Shown: piece by piece, positions 7,728-15,270 of the stretch | Numbering within the stretch: position 1 is the stretch's first letter | How the letters are laid out: each line of letters opens with the position of its first letter | NCBI RefSeq assembly: GCF_024206475.1 | Contig: NZ_JAMBPR010000009.1 | Span: forward strand, 62,001-126,000 | From: Paraburkholderia sp. CNPSo 3274 | GTDB lineage: Bacteria; Pseudomonadota; Gammaproteobacteria; Burkholderiales; Burkholderiaceae | DNA: 64,000 nt | Direction: 5' to 3' | The notes under the pieces: generated by a model | The model's database searches: none | What the model saw: the letters and a program-made list of their open reading frames with translations, nothing else | What the model was told of the DNA's origin: nothing | Program-made: the position numbers and the translations under genes

Positions 7728-8534
7728 TGCAGACACCGCCCGCACCACCATCACCACTCCTACCGCAATCGCAGTTGCCCCAATCCCGCGAGCGACTCTT
7801 CCGCCGCCCGGCACCCACCTCTCCGCAGCGATAGCCGCAGCGACCAAAGCCATCGCAGGCCGATCCATCACACCTGCTGCAAGCAGTGCCGCCATCAAAT
7901 TCCCGCAGCAGTACAGGCAATGCCGACCGAGCCTCAAGCCGTGTCGCAGCGCCGCTTGCACATCGAGCCGCGCATGCCCGCACGACGGCAAGTTCCCGCA
8001 GCACGCAAGCCACCGCGCTTTCCACGCAGAGAACTGCAACGCGCCCGCGATCACGACGACGACACCCGCCACGGCTGGCGCGGTATGCGCCAATGCTGGC
8101 GTCTCGACGGCTAGCGCGGTAAGTTGCGCCCCCGCCGCGAACACGAGCACCCCAACAACGAGCCACACAAAGAAATAGCCCGCCCCGGCCATCACGGTCA
8201 TCCCACCCGCGCGTGCCGCGCGTCCATCGCCAACCGCCTCGAAATACCGCCACAAAGCCGGCGCGACCGCAGGCGACATCATCGCCACCATCATCACGTT
8301 CCACATGCCGGCAAACGATACGGCGGCGTCGAACCAGGTGCGTCCACACATGGGTGTCCAAAGCGCGGAAATCGTCCAGCCACCAGGCATTGGCGTGCCG
8401 CCCATCGCGTGCATCGAAGCGCACCAGACAAACGTTCCAACCGCGCTCGCTGCAAAGACCAGCGACGAAACGCCGAAGAAAATCGCACGCGACGCACCGC
8501 TGTGCCGCCGTACCGTCACGCCGATACTATCCAT
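7725..8534 (-). CDS. DUF2182 integral membrane protein
   Basis: This is a 269-residue multi-pass inner-membrane protein with six or seven hydrophobic helices, of the DUF2182 family (annotated as predicted metal-binding integral membrane protein). Family landmarks are the WNVMMVAMMSPA helix, the cysteine- and histidine-bearing segments ACCGNLPSCGHAR and CLYCCGNLM, which could bind metal, and a membrane-embedded Met cluster. The function is unknown. The start lies 8 bp after the stop of the DUF899 gene on the same strand, so the two form an operon. Confidence 0.85.
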   Translation of the reverse strand: MDSIGVTVRRHSGASRAIFFGVSSLVFAASAVGTFVWCASMHAMGGTPMPGGWTISALWTPMCGRTWFDAAVSFAGMWNVMMVAMMSPAVAPALWRYFEAVGDGRAARAGGMTVMAGAGYFFVWLVVGVLVFAAGAQLTALAVETPALAHTAPAVAGVVVVIAGALQFSAWKARWLACCGNLPSCGHARLDVQAALRHGLRLGRHCLYCCGNLMAALLAAGVMDRPAMALVAAAIAAERWVPGGGRVARGIGATAIAVGVVMVVRAVSA

Positions 8535-8542
8535 GATGCGCC

Positions 8543-9307
8543 TCAGCTTTGGGCGTACTCATCATGCCGGTGCCACCAGATTCCGGCCTCGTTGCGTCCT
8601 TTCGGCGCGCGGTCGAGCCACTGGTACATGCCCCACACGCCATCCAGGCCGCGCGCATAGGTCGAGTACGTGTGATAGACCACGCCGTCCTCGAGCACGA
8701 ATGCGCTGAGACCCGGACGGTCGCGCGTATAGGTCGCCGCGTCGGTGCCGCAGCTCGCCGCGAACTCGGCAACAGGCGCGGGCGGCGGATTCATGTCCAT
8801 GGCGTGGCCGCTGCGCGCGTAGTTGTATTCGATGTCGCCCGCACGCTGCTGCGCCGTGGTGAACGACACGTTGAAATCGAAGTTGAAGTCGTTGCCGCTC
8901 GACGAGGCCCACGGAAAATCCCATCCCATACGCTTGCGGTAGCCGAGCAGCTTCGCGAGCGGCGCGCGCGACACTGCCATGAGCCGCACGTCGTGATTCG
9001 CGAGATGCACGGCGATGCCATCGAAACCATCCGCAATCGAGGAACACGACGGACAGCCCGCCGCGTAGTCCGGCCCGAACATGAAGTGATAAACCAGCAA
9101 CTGCGCGCGCCCCTTGAAGAGATCGGCGAGTGTGGCGCCGCCATCTTCGGTTTCGAAGCGATACGTCTTGTCCACCCTCACCCACGGTAACGCCTGACGC
9201 TGCTGCGCCAGTGCGTCGCCGCGCCGCGTGTGCTCCTTTTCGGCCGCGAGCAGTTCGATGCGCGCCGCAAGCCAGTCTTCGCGTGTTCCTGTGGTATGAG
9301 TTGCCAT
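8543..9307 (-). CDS. DUF899 family thioredoxin-like protein
   Basis: This 254-residue cytosolic protein belongs to DUF899, a thioredoxin-fold family. It shows the family features LLAAEKEHTRRGDALAQQR, the FMFGPDYAAGCPSCSS segment with a C-x-x-C pair at the thioredoxin active-site position, and the terminal GIWWHRHDEY. The ATG is preceded by an excellent AGGAGG site. The role is unknown; the C-P-S-C motif suggests a redox or peroxide-related activity. It is transcribed with DUF2182 and divergently from the helical-repeat/HTH gene at 9451. Confidence 0.88.
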   Translation of the reverse strand: MATHTTGTREDWLAARIELLAAEKEHTRRGDALAQQRQALPWVRVDKTYRFETEDGGATLADLFKGRAQLLVYHFMFGPDYAAGCPSCSSIADGFDGIAVHLANHDVRLMAVSRAPLAKLLGYRKRMGWDFPWASSSGNDFNFDFNVSFTTAQQRAGDIEYNYARSGHAMDMNPPPAPVAEFAASCGTDAATYTRDRPGLSAFVLEDGVVYHTYSTYARGLDGVWGMYQWLDRAPKGRNEAGIWWHRHDEYAQS

Positions 9308-9450
9308 TGCCTGGTCCTCCTATGGATTCACTCTGGTCGCGGCGTGCTGTGCGTACCGCCGCGTCGTTCGATCGATGATTCGTTTGATCGCCGTGGTAGA
9401 TTAGGTCCGGACCCAGGAGGAGGGGGAGTGACAAGTGTGGCGGGATTCAC

Positions 9451-10677
9451 ATGACCATGGATTCGCTGATCACGGCTGCGGCGCGCGCGCTCGCGGCCGG
9501 TGATCCGCTTGGCGCGCTGAACCGGGTCGCGTTGCGCGACGATGCGCCCGCGCTCGCGCTGCGCGGCATCGCCATGGCGCAGCTCGGCGACTTCGCGCGC
9601 GCAAAAGCCCTGCTGCGCAGTGCGGCGCGCGGCTTCGGCTCGCGCGAGGCAGTGGCTCGCGCGCGCTGCGTCGTCGCCGAGGCCGAAATCGCGCTCGCCT
9701 CACGCGATCTCGGCTGGCCGACCGATACGCTCGCTGCGGCGCGGCAAACGCTCGAAGCCCATGGCGACCGCCTCAACGCCGCGCACGCGCGCTACCTGGA
9801 AATTCGCCGTTTGCTGCTCATCGGCCGGCTCGACGAGGCCGGGGGCATGCTTGCCGAAGCCGATCCCGCGCCGTTGCCGCCCGCATTGCGCGCGGCGCAT
9901 GAGCTGATCGCCGCCGGCATTGCCATGCGGCGCATTCAAACGCAGGTGGCGCGGCACTCGCTTTCCGAGGCCGCACGCGCCGCGCGCGCGGCGGGCATCG
10001 CGGCGCTGAGCGCCGAGATCGAGAGCGCCGCGCGGCTGTTGACCTCGCCGGCTGCGCGGCTCATCACGCGCGGCGAAGAGCAAGTGCTGCTGCTGGAGGA
10101 TGTCGAGGCGCTGTTCGCCTCAAAGGCGCTCGTCGTGGACGCGTGCCGCTACGTCGCGCGCGAGGGCCTGACGGTCATCGAGCTTGCACGGCGCCCCGTG
10201 CTGTTCGTGCTCGCCCGCGCGCTGGCGGAGGCGTGGCCCGCCGACGTGCCGCGCGATGCGCTCATCGCCCGCGCCTTTCGCACCCGGCACGCCGACGAAA
10301 CGCACCGAGCGCGCCTGCGCGTGGAAATCGGCCGTTTGCGTACCCTGTTGCGCGACGTGGCCGATATCCGCGCGACCCAGCAGGGCTTTGCGCTGGTGCC
10401 GCGCAACGCGAGCGAAGTGGTGGTGCTGGCGCGGCCTGTGGAAGAAAAGCACGCTGCCGTGCTGGCTTTTCTCGCCGATGGCGAATCGTGGTCGAGCTCG
10501 GCGCTGGCGCTCGCGCTCGGCGCGAGCCAGCGCACCGTGCAGCGCGCGCTCGATTCGCTCGCCGCGGCGGACAAGGTGCAGTGGTTCGGCTACGGACGCG
10601 CGCGCCGCTGGACCACGCCGCCCGTCCCCGGATTCGCGACGACCTTGTTACTCCCCGCGCCGCTGCCAGGCGATTAG
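9451..10677 (+). CDS. Helical-repeat protein with C-terminal winged-helix-like region
   Basis: This is a 408-residue protein of unknown function. Residues 1-200 are alanine-rich amphipathic helices arranged like TPR repeats, for example GIAMAQLGDFARAKALLRSA. A middle part around 270-340, with HADETHRARLRVEIGRLRTLL, resembles the DNA-binding end of an OmpR/SARP-type regulator. A C-terminal HTH is suggested by SSALALALGASQRTVQRALDSLAAADKV. It is probably a transcription regulator controlling the divergent DUF899-DUF2182 pair and the downstream propeller gene. ATG codons at 9451 and 9457 are both possible. Confidence 0.7.
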   Translation: MTMDSLITAAARALAAGDPLGALNRVALRDDAPALALRGIAMAQLGDFARAKALLRSAARGFGSREAVARARCVVAEAEIALASRDLGWPTDTLAAARQTLEAHGDRLNAAHARYLEIRRLLLIGRLDEAGGMLAEADPAPLPPALRAAHELIAAGIAMRRIQTQVARHSLSEAARAARAAGIAALSAEIESAARLLTSPAARLITRGEEQVLLLEDVEALFASKALVVDACRYVAREGLTVIELARRPVLFVLARALAEAWPADVPRDALIARAFRTRHADETHRARLRVEIGRLRTLLRDVADIRATQQGFALVPRNASEVVVLARPVEEKHAAVLAFLADGESWSSSALALALGASQRTVQRALDSLAAADKVQWFGYGRARRWTTPPVPGFATTLLLPAPLPGD

Positions 10678-10712
10678 GATGAACGCCTGTGCCGCCATCC
10701 AAGGAGGAAATC

Positions 10713-11354
10713 ATGAAACGTTCGACCGCCGAAATCGTCCGCGAGTACGGCCCTTTTCCCGGCATCGAGAAGGTGGGCGGGGTCTCGTACGACGGCAAGC
10801 AGGTGTGGTTCGCCGTGGGCGAGCGCATTGCGTCGCTCGATCCTGAGAGCGGCCAGACGCAGCGTTCGATCGACATTGCGGCGCACGCGGGCACGGCCTT
10901 CGACGGGCGGCATCTGTTTCAGATCGCCGAGGACCGCATCCACAAGATCGACCCCGAAACGGGCCGCGTGCTCGCCACGATTCCCGCGCCCGGAGGCGGC
11001 GGCGACTCGGGACTCGCGTGGGCGGACGGCACGCTCTGGGTCGGGGTGTATCGCGAGCGCAAGATCCATCAGGTCGATCCGCAGACGGGTGCGATTTTGC
11101 GCACGCTCGAATCGAGCCGCTTCGTCACGGGCGTGACGTGGGTGGACGGCGAGCTGTGGCACGGCACCTGGGAAGGCGACGAGAGCGATTTGCGGCGTAT
11201 CGATCCAGGCACGGGCGAAGTGCTGGAACAGCTCGACATGCCGCCCGGCACCGCCGTTTCGGGGCTGGAGTCCGATGGCGGCGAGCAGTTTTTCTGTGGC
11301 GGCGGCAACAGCGGGAAGATTCGCGCCGTGCGGCGGCCGAAGCGCGAGGGCTAG
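10713..11354 (+). CDS. Small beta-propeller protein, glutaminyl cyclase-like
   Basis: This 213-residue protein has no signal peptide. It contains five or six short repeats of the form GVxYDGKxVWF / IxxIDPETGxVL, spaced by about 40 residues, as in WD40-like or glutamine cyclotransferase-type propellers. The catalytic signature of true plant-type glutaminyl cyclases is not obvious, so enzymatic activity is uncertain. The start at 10713 has a near-perfect AAGGAGGAAATC site. It lies 35 bp after the HTH protein and may be in one operon with it. Confidence 0.75.
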   Translation: MKRSTAEIVREYGPFPGIEKVGGVSYDGKQVWFAVGERIASLDPESGQTQRSIDIAAHAGTAFDGRHLFQIAEDRIHKIDPETGRVLATIPAPGGGGDSGLAWADGTLWVGVYRERKIHQVDPQTGAILRTLESSRFVTGVTWVDGELWHGTWEGDESDLRRIDPGTGEVLEQLDMPPGTAVSGLESDGGEQFFCGGGNSGKIRAVRRPKREG

Positions 11355-11393
11355 GCGAGCGGGCGGGCGAGAAGCTCGAGCGCACCCGCTCGC
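11355..11393. terminator. Hairpin between convergent genes
   Basis: GCGAGCGGG (11355-11363) pairs perfectly with CCCGCTCGC (11385-11393), with further pairing inside the loop. It separates the propeller gene from the converging btuB. There is no clear T tract on either strand, so rho-independent activity is uncertain. Confidence 0.5.
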
Positions 11394-11402
11394 ACGCAAC
11401 GC

Positions 11403-13334
11403 TCAGAACGTATAGGTGACCTTGCCAAACGCCGTGCGCCCCAGTGTGTTGTACCCGTAGGCCGTCACGTACTGCCGGTTGAACACGTTCGCAAGCGTGG
11501 CCGAAAGCGCGAGATGCGCGTTGACCTGGTACGACGCGCGCAGGCTCACCGTCGTCCACGAAGGCAGGTAGATCGTGTTGAGCTGGTCGTCGAACGTCGA
11601 GCCGTTATACAGCAGCGAAACGCCGGTACTGAGCGCGTGGAGCTGGAACTCGTCCCACGTGTGATCCACGCTCAGGCTCACGGTCTGGCGCGGGCGGCGA
11701 TTGAGCCAGGTCTGGTCGGTCACGTCCTGCGGATTCAGAATCCCCACCGTGAGGCTCACCGGCGTGTATTTGCCGAGCGTGCCCTTGTACGAGAGGTCGA
11801 GACCCTGAATGTGCGCGCGGCCCACGTTCACGGGCAGGAAGGTTTGTGAGTTGTACGTGATGAGATCGTGCACGCGCGTGTCGTACACGGCTGCCGTGAA
11901 CGTGCCGATCGAAGTGGTGGCATCGAACGCGGCTTCGACCGAGTCGCTGCGCTCGGGCAGCAGGTTGGGGTTCGAGTAGCCCGGATAGTAAAGGTCGTTG
12001 AACGTAGGCAGGCGGAACGCATTGCCGTACGAAACGCGCGCAGTGTAGACCGGCGTGATCGCCCACGAGAGCGCGACGTTGCCCGTGTTCACCGATTGCC
12101 CCTGCACGATCTCGTGCCGCCCCGCCAGAAACAGCGTGACGGGTCCGAGCGTGGTGGACTGATGCATCGACACGGCCGAATCGTTGCGCGCGGGCAAACC
12201 GCCCGGCACATCCACGGGCAGGAACGCCAGCTCGCGCGAGTAGTCGTAGGCGAGCTTGGTCTCGCCGTCGAGCGGCATGCCGAAGAGCGTGTGGCCCCTT
12301 TCCTGGTGCGTGATCGACGTGGAGGTGGCAAAGCGCGTCGAGTCGATCTCGTCGGTCGGGATCGTCGGGTCGTTCGAATAGATGAACTGGCGGTCCGTCG
12401 CGTAGCCCACGGACTGGTCGAACTGCGTGGTCGGCGCGATGTCGAGGTGGAACGCGAGGCCGGTCGTGAGCTGGTTGTCGCGCTGGCGGTCGTTGCCTCC
12501 CGCGTTGTCGTACGAGAGATCGGAGCGGTGGTAGAGCGCGAAGGTCGAGATCGACCAGTTGTCGTGCGCGTAGCCGAGGCGCGCGTCCAGGTTCTGCGCG
12601 TGGTAGGGGTTGCGGCCGTCTTCGTGACCGTAAGCCCACGGTTGCGTCGCGTCGATGCCCGCAGTGTTGTAGTCGTGCAGGCCCAGCGAGTAGGTGAGGC
12701 CGCTCAGTGCGGAAAGCGGTCCTGTAGCGCCGACCGTCCCCGAGGTGCGCACCTGCGTGTCGAAGGTCTTGTTCGAGCCGCCGCCGAACGAGACGGTGGT
12801 CTGGTTCGGCTGGTTCGACGCATGGCGCGTGAAGAGCTGGACGACACCGCCCATGGCATCCGCGCCGAACGAGGCGGCCGCGGGGCCCGAGATCACCTCG
12901 ACGCGATCGAACGAGGCGGTCGCAAGATCGGCCCATTCGGCCGTGCCCGTGGTGACGGAGCCCACGCGTATGCCGTCGATGAACACGGCCACCTGGTCAG
13001 CCGACGACCCGCGGATGCTCACCCCCGTATAGGATCCCGGGCCACCGGTCTGCGAGACGGTGACGCCCGGCAGCGTGGCGAGCGCTTGGGCGATGCTGGG
13101 GTCGACAGGGGAGACGCGGTCGAGGTCTTCGCGTGTGAGCACCTGGGTGGTTGCGTAGCGCTGGTCGAACGATTGCGGCAGATGCTGCGTGTCGCCCACG
13201 ACGAGGATATTGGGCAGCGTGGTGTCGTCGCCGGCTTGCTGCTGCGCCTGGGTGGGCGATGCATTGGCGGCATGCGCGGTTTGCCACGCACAGGCGAGCG
13301 CGGCGGAGGTCAAAACGAATTGGCGAAACTTCAT
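11403..13334 (-). CDS. btuB: TonB-dependent vitamin B12 receptor
   Basis: This is a 643-residue outer-membrane TonB-dependent receptor. The signal peptide ends near AHAANA, a putative TonB box lies around ILVVGDT, and the plug domain contains QVLTREDLDRVSP, GVSIRGSSADQVAVFIDGI and the DRVEVISGPAAASFGADAMGG signature. A 22-strand barrel follows and ends in a terminal aromatic (VTYTF). Assignment as the cobalamin receptor rests on the upstream cobalamin riboswitch and BtuB-like length. The start at 13334 gives a proper signal peptide; longer frames run into the riboswitch. TonB and ExbBD must be encoded elsewhere. Confidence 0.93.
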   Translation of the reverse strand: MKFRQFVLTSAALACAWQTAHAANASPTQAQQQAGDDTTLPNILVVGDTQHLPQSFDQRYATTQVLTREDLDRVSPVDPSIAQALATLPGVTVSQTGGPGSYTGVSIRGSSADQVAVFIDGIRVGSVTTGTAEWADLATASFDRVEVISGPAAASFGADAMGGVVQLFTRHASNQPNQTTVSFGGGSNKTFDTQVRTSGTVGATGPLSALSGLTYSLGLHDYNTAGIDATQPWAYGHEDGRNPYHAQNLDARLGYAHDNWSISTFALYHRSDLSYDNAGGNDRQRDNQLTTGLAFHLDIAPTTQFDQSVGYATDRQFIYSNDPTIPTDEIDSTRFATSTSITHQERGHTLFGMPLDGETKLAYDYSRELAFLPVDVPGGLPARNDSAVSMHQSTTLGPVTLFLAGRHEIVQGQSVNTGNVALSWAITPVYTARVSYGNAFRLPTFNDLYYPGYSNPNLLPERSDSVEAAFDATTSIGTFTAAVYDTRVHDLITYNSQTFLPVNVGRAHIQGLDLSYKGTLGKYTPVSLTVGILNPQDVTDQTWLNRRPRQTVSLSVDHTWDEFQLHALSTGVSLLYNGSTFDDQLNTIYLPSWTTVSLRASYQVNAHLALSATLANVFNRQYVTAYGYNTLGRTAFGKVTYTF

Positions 13335-13448
13335 GATGCGGTGGCTGGAAACAGCTCCTGAAATACGGGCTGTCCGTGCAACGGGCGACCGGCGCGTGGG
13401 CGGTGCTTGCGCATTGGGGATCCCCGCCCGCTGCGGCTGCTGGACTCG

Positions 13449-13607
13449 GCTGATGGCAGGTCTCCTGGCTCGCGGGTCGACATCCGTTGCCGGCCTTCCC
13501 GGTTTCCCAGTGGCCCTCTCTGGCATGGACTCGCCGCTTACAGTTGCGGGGGCAGCCGCAGTCTTGCACTGCGTTCCCTTTTGATCCCGTCGCCGGGAAC
13601 CATCAGC
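13449..13607 (-). promoter_or_regulatory. Cobalamin riboswitch of btuB
   Basis: Read on the minus strand this stretch holds all conserved pieces of the AdoCbl aptamer in order: the AAAAGGGAA block, CTGCCCCCGCAACTGTAAG, the GCCACTGGG and GGGAAGGC elements, and the B12 box GAGCCAGGAGACCTGCC. The P1 helix closes as GCTGATGG (13600-13607) with CCATCAGC (13449-13456). The expression platform lies in the remaining 115 bases before btuB. High cobalamin should switch btuB off. Confidence 0.95.
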
Positions 13608-13693
13608 GCGCAAGGGTAATGGCCGCGCCTTCGTTGCGTCAACCTTTGACGGGCGTCATGTGGCGAAAACACCCGGTTTGGCCACTCCCGTGA

Positions 13694-13840
13694 CTTACGT
13701 TATCCTTGCAGCTGTTTTTTGCGCGTAAGCGCTGCACGAGCGAAACGTAGCAGGGAAGCCGGCGGGAATCCGGCACGGTCGCGCCACTGTGACTGGCTGT
13801 CAGCCAATCGAGCCAGAAGTCAGACCTCGCTACGTTCTTT
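13694..13840 (+). promoter_or_regulatory. Second cobalamin riboswitch, rightward, no obvious target
   Basis: The plus strand carries a second, divergent aptamer: CAGGGAAGCCGG, GGGAATCCGGC, CGGTCGCGCCACTGTGA, and a B12-box-like AGCCAGAAGTCAGACC. AACGTAGC (13744-13751) can pair with GCTACGTT (13829-13836), and TGCAGC/GCTGCA (13707-13712 with 13731-13736) forms an upstream hairpin. The exact 5' boundary is uncertain. Downstream comes only a six-codon ORF and, 275 bp on, a porin. Confidence 0.85.
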
Positions 13841-13880
13841 TCACGACTCATTCCTGGGCGCGTAACCCAAGGAGCCGTCA

Positions 13881-13901
13881 ATGCACACCCTCATACGTTA
13901 G
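13881..13901 (+). other. Six-codon ORF with strong ribosome site behind the orphan riboswitch
   Basis: AAGGAG (13869-13874) stands at ideal distance from an ATG that encodes MHTLIR and then stops. It is either a leader peptide or the start of a decayed riboswitch target. A shifted frame stays open from here to 14032, which would fit a frameshifted remnant, but its sequence was not recognised. Confidence 0.45.
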
Positions 13902-13997
13902 AAGAGCGGGCCAATCCGGCCGCCAACACCGGTCCCCATGCGGCGAAAGACCGCTCGCGGGCCGATGCGTTCGCTGTTCAATGGCGCGCTGGACAAC

Positions 13998-14030
13998 GAC
14001 GAACTAGCGACGAACTAGCGACGAACTAAC
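13998..14030 (+). repeat. Three tandem 11-bp repeats creating stops in all three frames
   Basis: GACGAACTAGC occurs at 13998-14008 and 14009-14019, and as GACGAACTAAC at 14020-14030. Because the period is not a multiple of three, the embedded TAG, TAG and TAA fall in three different frames, closing every forward frame ahead of the porin. Confidence 0.8.
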
Positions 14031-14115
14031 GACGACGTCGGGGCGCCTCGCCGCATCGAGCGAGGGCTGACGGCGCTCGTCCATGCTTTCCCGACAAACA
14101 TAAACAAGAAGACTC

Positions 14116-15210
14116 ATGAGCAAGAACATTCTGGCCGTTCTCGGTGCGACGGCTTTGGCATTGACAGGCGCTGGCGCCTCGGCGCAGCAGGTCACTTTGT
14201 ACGGTGAGATGGACACTAGCGTCGACTATGTCAGCGACGTTGGCGGCCGCACCCAATATCGCGCAGGATCGGGCCTCATCGACGGCAGTTTCTGGGGCCT
14301 GCAGGGCACCGAGGATCTCGGCGGCGGCAACGCCGCGATCTTTCGCCTCGAGCGCGGCTTCTCGGTCACTTCCGGCGAGGCCTTCAACGACCATCCGTTC
14401 TATGTTGGTTTGCAATCGGAACGACTTGGCACGATCACGCTAGGCCGCCAGTACGACACGATGCACGACTACTTCGCCCCGTTCACGCTCACAGGCGGCG
14501 CGGGCGGCACGGCATTCGCGCATCCGTTCGACAACGACAACGCCAACAATTCGTGGCTCGCCTCGAACGCCGTGAAGGTTGCGAGCGCAACGTACGGTGG
14601 TTTCAGCGCCGGCGCGATGTACGCGTTTTCGAACGCGGCGGGGCGCTTCGCGCAGAACCGCGCCTATGGCTTCGGCGCCCATTACGAAGGCGGCCCGTTC
14701 AGCGCTGGCGTGGCGTGGATGCACATCGACGGACGCGGCACCTCTTCGGTGGGTGCGTACGATACGTCGGTGCTGCCGGGTGCGGGCCTCGTGCCGACCG
14801 AAGTCGCGGTACAGCGCGAAGACACCATTGGCGCGGGCATGAGCTACGTGCTCGGCGACGTGACGCTCGGCGCGGCCTGGTCACGTTCCATTCATACCGG
14901 TGTGAGCGAGGCCGACGGCGGCGCGCCGCTGCCGTCGATCGCCTTCAGCAACTACGAAGTGAATGCGCTTTGGCAGGTGACGCCCGCGTTATCGTTGGCG
15001 GGCATGTATGCATACACAGGCGCGACCTCCGCGCATTGGCATCAAGGCGCGCTGCAGGCCGACTATCAACTGTCGAAACGCACGGATGTTTATACCGAGG
15101 CGATCTATCAGCGCGCGTCGTCCGGTGCGCTCGCGATGATCAATACCTGCGACCCATCGGGCGGCCGCAACCAGGTGCTGGTGGCGGCGGGCGTGCGGCA
15201 TCGCTTCTGA
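14116..15210 (+). CDS. Gram-negative porin, possibly under the orphan cobalamin riboswitch
   Basis: This is a 364-residue outer-membrane porin of the same family as the one at 5928 but clearly divergent from it. The signal peptide ends at ASAQQ and the mature protein begins VTLYGEMDTSVDYV. The motif FWGLQGTEDLGGGNAAIF, the constriction-loop region and the C-terminal VRHRF are typical. It starts 275 bp after the second cobalamin riboswitch with no other recognisable gene between them, so it may be the regulated gene and help cobalamin or cobalt entry; a separate promoter is equally possible. A terminator follows. Confidence 0.93.
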   Translation: MSKNILAVLGATALALTGAGASAQQVTLYGEMDTSVDYVSDVGGRTQYRAGSGLIDGSFWGLQGTEDLGGGNAAIFRLERGFSVTSGEAFNDHPFYVGLQSERLGTITLGRQYDTMHDYFAPFTLTGGAGGTAFAHPFDNDNANNSWLASNAVKVASATYGGFSAGAMYAFSNAAGRFAQNRAYGFGAHYEGGPFSAGVAWMHIDGRGTSSVGAYDTSVLPGAGLVPTEVAVQREDTIGAGMSYVLGDVTLGAAWSRSIHTGVSEADGGAPLPSIAFSNYEVNALWQVTPALSLAGMYAYTGATSAHWHQGALQADYQLSKRTDVYTEAIYQRASSGALAMINTCDPSGGRNQVLVAAGVRHRF

Positions 15211-15220
15211 CGCACACTCG

Positions 15221-15255
15221 AAGCGGCCCCGAACCCTTGCGATTCGAGGCCGCTT
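15221..15255. terminator. Terminator hairpin between porin and phosphatase genes
   Basis: AAGCGGCC (15221-15228) pairs perfectly with GGCCGCTT (15248-15255), followed by TTG. It lies between convergent genes; the T run is short, so efficiency is uncertain. Confidence 0.55.
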
Positions 15256-15270
15256 TGCTGCGTGTCTACA

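Noticed and set aside
7516..8178. Plus-strand 220-codon frame opposite DUF2182
   Set aside because: It starts in the structured intergenic region and runs antisense to a clear membrane protein; no motif is present.
13998..14030. Possible CRISPR repeats
   Set aside because: Units are 11 bp, directly adjacent and without spacers; no cas genes are nearby.
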